This document shows positions 58,577 to 64,000 of a DNA stretch of 64,000 bases, in pieces. The stretch comes from Oxalobacteraceae sp. CFBP 8761 (GTDB lineage Bacteria > Pseudomonadota > Gammaproteobacteria > Burkholderiales > Burkholderiaceae_D): assembly GCA_014841595.1 (NCBI GenBank), contig JACYUE010000004.1, forward strand, positions 119,613 to 183,612, written 5' to 3'. Within the stretch, counting starts at the first letter, position 1. Each line of letters starts with the position of its first letter. A model generated the notes under the pieces. That model had not been told where the DNA came from. It was given only the letters and a program-made list of their open reading frames with translations, and searched no databases. Both the position numbers and the translations under genes were made by a program.

Positions 58577-59161
58577 TTGACCACTTCACTTAAAGCCCTG
58601 CTGAAAGAACTGGAAATCTTCGGCGCCAGTCACGATGCGGCCCACGATGACCGTGCCAGCCGCCTGCTCAACATCACCCACGATACCGGCGAATTCCTGG
58701 CCGTGCTGGTGCGCGCGATGGGTGCACGCCGCATTCTCGAGATCGGCACATCCAACGGGTACTCGACGCTGTGGCTGGCCGATGCGGCCGCAGCGCACGA
58801 TGGTCTCGTCACGACGGTCGAACTCTCGCCCACCAAGGTCGCGATGGCGCGCGCCAATTTCGTGCGCGTCGGACTGCAGGACCGGGTGCATCAGGTCGAA
58901 GGCAACGCAGGCGACGTGCTGGCCGGCGGCGCCGATGCGGCGTTCGACCTCGTCTTTCTGGATTCGGAGCGCACCGCCTACCTGGCCTGGCTGCCGCAGA
59001 TCGAACGCGTGCTGCGCCCTGGCGGGCTGATCGTGGTGGACAACGCCACCTCGCACGCACAGGAGCTGGCGCCGTTCATGCAGGCGCTGCGCTGCGCGCC
59101 GGGCTGGAGCACCAGTCTGGTCGGGGTCGGCAAAGGCCAGTTTCTCGCCACGAAACACTAA
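58577..59161 (+). CDS. Class I O-methyltransferase
   Basis: A 194-residue SAM-dependent methyltransferase of the caffeoyl-CoA O-methyltransferase-like group. Motif I is ILEIGTSNGYSTLWLA, motif II-III VTTVELSPTK and FDLVFLDSER, and the late VDNATSH segment holds the metal/catalytic residues. I chose TTG at 58577 because GGAG lies six bases upstream; a GTG at 58541 gives a 206-residue form. The substrate is unknown. Confidence 0.85.
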   Translation: MTTSLKALLKELEIFGASHDAAHDDRASRLLNITHDTGEFLAVLVRAMGARRILEIGTSNGYSTLWLADAAAAHDGLVTTVELSPTKVAMARANFVRVGLQDRVHQVEGNAGDVLAGGADAAFDLVFLDSERTAYLAWLPQIERVLRPGGLIVVDNATSHAQELAPFMQALRCAPGWSTSLVGVGKGQFLATKH

Positions 59162-59271
59162 ATACGGCGTCTGTGCAGTTCAGCCCCCGTTTCTTGCAAT
59201 CCATCGCAAGTTCGGGGCCAGGGGTGGATGTCGTGCCTAGAATGGGCTCCATCAACTCACTGGAGAACATC

Positions 59272-59901
59272 ATGAAACGTGCCGTCATCGTCGCCCTTCT
59301 GTCGCTCGCATCCCTCTCGATCCAGGCCGCCGAACAGGTGCGCAGCGTGACGCCGTTCAAGACCATCGATTCACAGGGCCCGGTGAGCCTGGTGGTAGAG
59401 GTGGGCAAGGCGTACTCGGTGCGGGTCGAGGGCAACCAGAAATTCATCGACCGTGTGAAGACCGACGTCGTGAATGGCGAATTGCGCCTGTCGTTCGCGG
59501 ACAGGAACAGCAAGAACGTCAATATCGACGATGCCGAACGGGTGGTCGTCACCATGCCCGAACTCACCAGCTTCCGCGGCGAAGGCGCCGGCCTGATGAT
59601 CCTGAATAATGTGCGCACCGAGCGCTTCGACGTGAACTACAGAGGCGCCGGCAGCCTGCAAATGAACGGCAAGGTCGGCCAGTTGCGCCTGAATGCCGAG
59701 GGCGTGGGCGAAGTCGACGCCAAAGCCCTGATCGCGCAGGATGCCGATGTGACCTTCCGCGGCATCGGCGACGTGAGCGTGCATGCCACCAACAAGCTCA
59801 ATGCCAGCGTCCAGGGCCTGGGAAACCTGACGTATTACGGCAAACCGACATCGGTGAGCAAGTCGGTTTCGGGCATCGGCAACGTCACCGCCGCCAAATA
59901 A
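59272..59901 (+). CDS. DUF2807 (head GIN domain) exported auto-adhesin-like protein
   Basis: A 209-residue exported protein with a signal peptide ending at IQAAEQ (about residue 20) and a DUF2807 right-handed parallel beta-helix domain, which is common in bacterial surface proteins. Repeat-like phrases are VTMPELTSFRGEGAG, FDVNYRGAGSLQMNG and LRLNAEGVGEVDAK and VQGLGNLTYYG. GGAG precedes the ATG. It follows the O-methyltransferase after 110 bases and may be independently transcribed. The function of the family is unknown. Confidence 0.87.
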   Translation: MKRAVIVALLSLASLSIQAAEQVRSVTPFKTIDSQGPVSLVVEVGKAYSVRVEGNQKFIDRVKTDVVNGELRLSFADRNSKNVNIDDAERVVVTMPELTSFRGEGAGLMILNNVRTERFDVNYRGAGSLQMNGKVGQLRLNAEGVGEVDAKALIAQDADVTFRGIGDVSVHATNKLNASVQGLGNLTYYGKPTSVSKSVSGIGNVTAAK

Positions 59902-59904
59902 CCA

Positions 59905-60243
59905 TCACGCATTGACGAGATCGATCAGTACCTGCGCATAACACGGCGTGCCCGGCCGGCACCAGCATGCCAGGTCATGGCCGCGCAGTGTCGCATGTGC
60001 CTGTTGCGCCACCTGCTGCCCGGCCGGATCGATCTGCAGCCACAGGCGATACGCCGCCACCGCTTCTTCGACCGTCGGCATCGCGATATAGCGCCCGGCC
60101 GGTGTGCCGGGCGCCAGCTCGGGCAGCACTGAAAATGGATTACCCCACTTGCCAGGTCGCGCCACGGAGATCGTGTTGGGCGGCATGCGCCAACCTTTCC
60201 TGCGGCTCAGTTGCACCCGTTGCGGCGTGGTGGTTGACGTCAT
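59905..60243 (-). CDS. DUF4326 family protein
   Basis: A 112-residue protein matching the DUF4326 family: RVQLSRRKGWRMPPNTI followed by VARPGKWGNPF near the N-terminus, and a C-terminal DLACWCRPGTPCYAQV with the conserved CWC and downstream cysteine. These proteins are small, often phage- or plasmid-associated, and of unknown function. GAGGA precedes the ATG at 60243. Its stop is only three bases from the convergent DUF2807 stop, and the ArsR gene lies upstream on the same strand. Confidence 0.8.
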   Translation of the reverse strand: MTSTTTPQRVQLSRRKGWRMPPNTISVARPGKWGNPFSVLPELAPGTPAGRYIAMPTVEEAVAAYRLWLQIDPAGQQVAQQAHATLRGHDLACWCRPGTPCYAQVLIDLVNA

Positions 60244-60288
60244 GGTGATCCTCGTCGATGGCGGCACCGGCAATTCCGGCATCGACGA

Positions 60289-60609
60289 TCATACCGTCGC
60301 CAGACGCTCCTGCATCGACTGTGCACCTGCGTTGCCGCAGGTAGCGGACAGGAACTCCATCAAGCCCTGCAAGGTCTCCACGCGCGCGCGATAAAAGATG
60401 AAGCGGCCCTGCTGGCGCGGCGCGACCAGCCCCGCGTGCGTCAGTTCCTTCAAATGGAATGACAGGGACGATGCCGGCATATCGAGGGTTGCTGCAATAT
60501 TGCTTGCGGACTGGCCCTGGGGGCCGGCCTGCACCAGCAGCCGAAACGCGGCGAAACGGGATTCCTGGGCAAGCGCGGAGAGTGCAACGATGGCGAGATT
60601 GGTTTGCAT
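60289..60609 (-). CDS. ArsR/SmtB-family regulator
   Basis: A 106-residue winged helix-turn-helix repressor. The recognition region is ASNIAATLDMPASSLSFHL, followed by the wing HAGLVAPRQQGRFIFYRA. The metal-binding ELCVCDL motif of ArsR/SmtB is absent and only one cysteine (SATCGNAG) is visible, so the signal may be a non-metal. It lies on the same strand as the cyd operon, downstream of cydX by 138 bases and separated from it by a hairpin. The target is unknown. Confidence 0.87.
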   Translation of the reverse strand: MQTNLAIVALSALAQESRFAAFRLLVQAGPQGQSASNIAATLDMPASSLSFHLKELTHAGLVAPRQQGRFIFYRARVETLQGLMEFLSATCGNAGAQSMQERLATV

Positions 60610-60704
60610 GCGGTCATTCAAGGTTCGATTCAACGGTCCCGGACGCTTACACCGCCGGGCCACCGTTCGAATACTGTCGAATGACTTTGACAGGGTGATG
60701 ACAT

Positions 60705-60743
60705 GGGCGCGTGCCAGCGCAAATCAGCGACGCCGGCACGCCC
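60705..60743 (-). terminator. Hairpin after cydX
   Basis: An imperfect long hairpin: GGGC with GCCC, GTGCC with GGCAC and GCG with CGC, with a two-base bulge and one mismatch. It lies four bases after the cydX stop on the minus strand. A T-run is lacking, so it is a possible terminator or transcript-stabilising structure. Confidence 0.4.
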
Positions 60744-60747
60744 GTTG

Positions 60748-60855
60748 TCACGCTTGCTGGCGCTGCGCGTCGTCCATCAGCTCGTACCACATTGCATTGA
60801 GGACGGCAAAGGCAGCCGCGAGCGGCAGGCCGAGTAGCCAGGCGAAATACCACAT
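60748..60855 (-). CDS. cydX: Cytochrome bd oxidase small subunit CydX
   Basis: A 35-residue membrane peptide that starts MWYFAWLLGLPLAAAFAVL, the hallmark of CydX (YbgT), and ends DDAQRQQA. CydX stabilises the haem b/d site of cytochrome bd-I. It is too short for most automatic gene calls. AAGGA precedes the ATG, and it lies 58 bases downstream of cydB on the same strand. Confidence 0.92.
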   Translation of the reverse strand: MWYFAWLLGLPLAAAFAVLNAMWYELMDDAQRQQA

Positions 60856-60913
60856 GATGAAGTCCTTTCTGGTTGCGTTGTTTGTTACGTTGTTCGTGCG
60901 GTCATTCGTTCAG

Positions 60914-62071
60914 TTAATACGCGTGGCTCTTGCCGCCGCTGATGTCGTCTGGCACCACCTTGCCCCACAAGACCTTGTAGACCCAGCTCGTGTAGGCCAG
61001 GATCAGGGGCAGGAAGATGCAGGTCGCAACGAGCATGATGAACAGCGTCAGGTGGCTCGACGACGCATCCCACACCGTCAGGCTGGCCTGCGGCTGGATC
61101 GACGATGGCAAGATGAACGGGAACATCGATGCGCCCACACTGAGCACGATGCCGGCGATCGACAGGCTCGACGTGAGCATGGCCACGCCTTCACGTCGTC
61201 GCACCAGCGCCATCAGGGTCAGCAGCGCACCGACGATGCCGGCTGCTGGCGCCAGCTGCGTCCATGGATGCGCGGCGTAATTGGCAAACCAGCTGCCCGC
61301 CACGCCCGCCTCGACAGTCTTGAACAGCGGATTGGACGGGCCGGTCGTCACCACCGCGCTCGTGATGCGATAGCCATCGACAAAGCCCCACAGCAGCACG
61401 CCGGCCACGGCGTACAGCACCACGGTGGCAATCGCGGCGCGGATGCCCCAGGCACGCGCACGGGTGGCCACCAGCCCGTCGGTCTTGAGCACCAGCCAGG
61501 CCGCACCGTGCATGACGAGCATGGCCACCGACACCAGGCCGCACAGCACGGCAAACGGATTGAGCAGGGCAAAGAAGCCGCCCTCGTAGAAGATCTGCTG
61601 ATCGGGCGCGAGGCGGAACGACACGCCCTGCAGCACGTTGCCCATCGCGACGCCGAAGATCAGCGCCGGCACGAAGCCGCCGACGAACAGGGCCCAGTCC
61701 CAGGTCGCGCGCCAGGCGATGCTGTCACGCTTGCTACGGTATTTAAAGGCGACCGGCCGCAGGATCAGCGCCAGCAGCACGGCCGCCATCGCCAGGTAAA
61801 AGCCCGAGAACGAGACCGCATACAGCTGCGGCCAGGCCGCGAAGATTGCGCCACCGCCCAGCACGAGCCAGACCTGATTGCCTTCCCACACGGGGCCGAC
61901 GGCGTTGATGACGACCCGGCGTTCCAGGTCGGTGTTGGCGACAAATGGCAGCAAGGTACCGGTGCCCAGGTCAAACCCGTCGGTGACGGCAAAACCCACC
62001 AGCAGGATGCCCAGCAGCAGCCACCAGATGATGCGCAGCGTGTCGTAGTCGAGAAGCGTATGAAGAATCAT
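60914..62071 (-). CDS. cydB: Cytochrome bd ubiquinol oxidase subunit II (CydB)
   Basis: A 385-residue inner-membrane protein with about eight to nine helices; it pairs with CydA to form the bd oxidase. The conserved N-terminus (WWLLLGILLVGFAVTDGFDLG) and WEGNQVWLVLGGGAIFAAWP are typical. GGAG precedes the ATG, and it starts six bases after the cydA stop. Confidence 0.96.
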   Translation of the reverse strand: MILHTLLDYDTLRIIWWLLLGILLVGFAVTDGFDLGTGTLLPFVANTDLERRVVINAVGPVWEGNQVWLVLGGGAIFAAWPQLYAVSFSGFYLAMAAVLLALILRPVAFKYRSKRDSIAWRATWDWALFVGGFVPALIFGVAMGNVLQGVSFRLAPDQQIFYEGGFFALLNPFAVLCGLVSVAMLVMHGAAWLVLKTDGLVATRARAWGIRAAIATVVLYAVAGVLLWGFVDGYRITSAVVTTGPSNPLFKTVEAGVAGSWFANYAAHPWTQLAPAAGIVGALLTLMALVRRREGVAMLTSSLSIAGIVLSVGASMFPFILPSSIQPQASLTVWDASSSHLTLFIMLVATCIFLPLILAYTSWVYKVLWGKVVPDDISGGKSHAY

Positions 62072-62077
62072 GGTGTG

Positions 62078-63688
62078 TTACTCCGCAGTGATCATGGGCG
62101 CAGTGCGCATTGCCGGCGTGGTGCCGATCAGTGGGCTGTGGGTGCCTGGCGCGTGGGCAAGTTCGTCTTCCGGCCCCTTGCGAATGGCCTTGAACATCAG
62201 TTTCATTTCCACGACGAGCAGGATCGTATACAGCACGACAAAACCGATCAGGGTCGTCAGCACGGTCTGGATGCCAAGGTTCGACACTGCGACGGCGGTC
62301 GGCAGCACGCCCTCGATGGCCCATGGCTGGCGCCCCAGTTCGGCGACGACCCAGCCGGCTTCAGCGGCGATCCATGGCAGCGGGATCGACCACACGGCCA
62401 CCTTCAGCAGCCACGGATACGCGTCCAGGCGACGGCGCGCCGACAGCCAGAAAAACACCGCCGTGAGCACGATGAAGAACATGCCCAGGCCCACCATGAT
62501 GCGGAACGACCAGAACAGCGGCGCGACCTGCGGCACGGTATCCAGCGCCGCTTGCCGGATCTGCGCTTCGCTGGCCTGGCGCGGATCGTCCACGTAGCGC
62601 TTGAGCAGCAGCGCGTAACCCAGCACTGCGCTGTGCTCTTCGAAGCGCGCCTGCAGGGCCGCCGGTACCGGTGCGCGGCCGCCAAGGGCACGAATCTCTT
62701 CGAGTGCGCCGTAGGCCACGATGCCCTGGCGCACCCGCACCTCGGCCAGCTTGACCAGGTCACTGATGCCGGGGATCTGGTTCGACAGCGAACGCGTGCC
62801 GATCAGGCCCATCGCCCACGGAATGTGGATCGCGTAGTGTGTCTCGCGCGCGTTCTGGTCGGGAAAGCCAAAGGCAGTGAAGGCGGCCGGCGCCGGCTGC
62901 GTCTCCCACATGCCTTCGATGGCAGCGAGCTTCATGTGCTGGTGCTCGGTCGCCAGGTAGCCGCTTTCGTCACCCAGCACCACGACCGACAGCGAGGCCG
63001 CCAGGCCGAACGATGCAGCCACCGTCATCGACCGCTTGGCCAATTCGACATGGCGGCCCTTGAGCAGGTACCAGGCCGCGATGCCCAGCACGAACAGCGC
63101 CGCGATCACATAGCCGGCCGACACGGTGTGCACGAACTTGGCCTGGGCCACCGGATTGGCCAGCACCGCGCCAAAGTCCGTCACTTCCATGCGCATCGTC
63201 TGCGGGTTGAGCGTGGCGCCGATCGGGTTCTGCATCCAGCCATTGGCAATCAGGATCCACAGCGCCGAAAAGTTGGTGCCAAGGGCCATCAGCCAGGTCA
63301 CGGCCAGGTGCTGCACCTTCGACAGGCGATCCCAGCCGAAGAAGAACAGGCCCACGAAGGTCGCCTCGAGAAAGAACGCCATCAGGCCCTCAATCGCCAG
63401 CGGCGCGCCGAACACGTCGCCCACGTAGTGGCTGTAGTAGCTCCAGTTCATGCCGAACTGAAATTCCATCACGAGGCCCGTCGAGACGCCGATCGCAAAG
63501 TTGATTCCGAACAGCACGCCCCAGAACTTGGTCATCTGGCGCCAGATGGAGCGCCCGGTCATCACATACACGGTTTCCATGATGGCGATAAGCATCGACA
63601 ACCCCAGCGTCAGGGGCACAAACAGAAAGTGGTACAGCGCCGTCAAGGCAAACTGCAGTCGGGAGAGCCCGACAACGTCGAGATCCAT
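62078..63688 (-). CDS. cydA: Cytochrome bd ubiquinol oxidase subunit I (CydA)
   Basis: A 536-residue haem-bearing subunit that oxidises ubiquinol and reduces oxygen with high affinity. The haem b595 ligand His20 lies in LTALYHFLFVPL, WTLNPQTMR-like loop sequence and GWVVAELGRQPW are family marks, and about nine helices are predicted. The C-terminus is a polar tail (APGTHSPLIG). AAAGGA precedes the ATG. It lies 42 bases after the cydC stop, so the operon order is cydC-cydA-cydB-cydX. Confidence 0.96.
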   Translation of the reverse strand: MDLDVVGLSRLQFALTALYHFLFVPLTLGLSMLIAIMETVYVMTGRSIWRQMTKFWGVLFGINFAIGVSTGLVMEFQFGMNWSYYSHYVGDVFGAPLAIEGLMAFFLEATFVGLFFFGWDRLSKVQHLAVTWLMALGTNFSALWILIANGWMQNPIGATLNPQTMRMEVTDFGAVLANPVAQAKFVHTVSAGYVIAALFVLGIAAWYLLKGRHVELAKRSMTVAASFGLAASLSVVVLGDESGYLATEHQHMKLAAIEGMWETQPAPAAFTAFGFPDQNARETHYAIHIPWAMGLIGTRSLSNQIPGISDLVKLAEVRVRQGIVAYGALEEIRALGGRAPVPAALQARFEEHSAVLGYALLLKRYVDDPRQASEAQIRQAALDTVPQVAPLFWSFRIMVGLGMFFIVLTAVFFWLSARRRLDAYPWLLKVAVWSIPLPWIAAEAGWVVAELGRQPWAIEGVLPTAVAVSNLGIQTVLTTLIGFVVLYTILLVVEMKLMFKAIRKGPEDELAHAPGTHSPLIGTTPAMRTAPMITAE

Positions 63689-63730
63689 GGTGAATCCTTT
63701 CTTCTTGAATACGTCAGTGGTTGGTTATTT

Positions 63731-64000
63731 TTAGTGTTGACGCAGCGCGCTCAGCGCCGCATCGAATGCAGGGGTGCCACGCCGCAGGTCGGCGTCGATG
63801 CGCCCGTCTTTCATCACGAGCAGCCGGTCGGCCAGCGCGGCTTCGCGCCGCAGATGCGTTGCCACCAGCAGCGTGCGGCCGCTCGCGTGCCGCGCCAGGC
63901 GTGCCAGCACATCGGCTGCAGTGGCGCCATCCAGCGCCTCGGTCGGCTCGTCCAGCAGCCAGAAATCAGCCCGGCGCAACAGCAAGCGTGCCAGCGCCAG
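63731..64000 (-). CDS. cydC: Heterodimeric thiol-exporter ABC protein CydC, C-terminal end only
   Basis: The last 90 codons of an ABC ATPase cut by the window edge. The ABC Walker B is FWLLDEPTEALD, followed by the H-loop LLVATHLRRE. CydDC exports glutathione and cysteine and is required for cytochrome bd assembly; its place immediately upstream of cydA supports CydC rather than an unrelated ABC protein. cydD is presumably further upstream, outside the window. Confidence 0.87.
   Translation of the reverse strand: MALARLLLRRADFWLLDEPTEALDGATAADVLARLARHASGRTLLVATHLRREAALADRLLVMKDGRIDADLRRGTPAFDAALSALRQH

Noticed and set aside
1..64000. tRNA, rRNA, CRISPR arrays, insertion sequences and attachment sites
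   Set aside because: I looked through all intergenic gaps and saw no cloverleaf, regular spaced repeat, transposase or terminal inverted repeat.

Overview
The window is a GC-rich, gene-dense stretch of bacterial chromosome. It has no RNA gene, insertion sequence, prophage or CRISPR array that I can see, and no gene-free stretch longer than about 270 bases. Gene content points to a betaproteobacterium of the order Burkholderiales, most likely family Oxalobacteraceae (Massilia-like). The indicators are a Bug-family periplasmic binding protein, a PhaM granule regulator, a PcaIJ CoA-transferase, DUF3108 and DUF3016 proteins, tamAB and many two-component and cyclic-di-GMP proteins. That placement is inference from family knowledge, not from a search.

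Layout. 1-6.4 kb: an M16 zinc protease (cut by the window edge), a PQQ-type sugar dehydrogenase, and a divergent cluster of a Tat-exported MepK-like murein peptidase, an unknown exported protein, a lipoprotein and a thioesterase. 6.4-14.1 kb: DUF3016, a Nei-type DNA glycosylase, an HD-GYP response regulator with a clear promoter, a CDF metal exporter, a double-GAF histidine kinase and small hypothetical proteins. 14.1-21.3 kb: queC, then tamA-tamB for outer-membrane assembly. 21.3-32 kb: LysR regulator, MFS efflux pump, YahK-like alcohol dehydrogenase, diguanylate cyclase, YjjG-like HAD phosphatase, a formylglycine-enzyme-like exported protein and a LytS/LytTR two-component pair. 32.1-37.0 kb: a three-gene SMC-family condensin operon of the MksF-MksE-MksB type, without the nuclease subunit found in Wadjet-type systems. 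37.2-39.1 kb: two tandem DUF3108 proteins.

39.1-43.4 kb is a catabolic cluster: an IclR regulator divergent from pcaI-pcaJ, a short-chain dehydrogenase and a Bug-type binding protein. Two operator-like sites lie in the shared intergenic region, one very close to the known PcaR site. 43.4-53 kb: phaM, a 1047-residue patatin-like protein with a large membrane insert inside the catalytic fold, a histidine kinase/REC-TPR pair, a MnmC-like oxidoreductase with a decayed methyltransferase half, tag, and a coupled DUF2384-GNAT gene pair. 53-60.6 kb: MocR regulator divergent from a PaiB-like protein, DUF4142, a Tat-exported acid-phosphatase-like protein, a GyrI-like protein, an O-methyltransferase, a DUF2807 protein, DUF4326 and an ArsR regulator. 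60.7-64 kb: a cytochrome bd operon in the order cydC(partial)-cydA-cydB-cydX on the minus strand, with cydX only 35 residues long.

The best candidates for a second look are the nuclease-less condensin operon, the minimal DUF2384 protein coupled to an acetyltransferase, the decayed MnmC methyltransferase domain, the membrane-insert patatin and the IclR operator pair. Many convergent neighbours overlap at their stop codons, which fits a compact chromosome.
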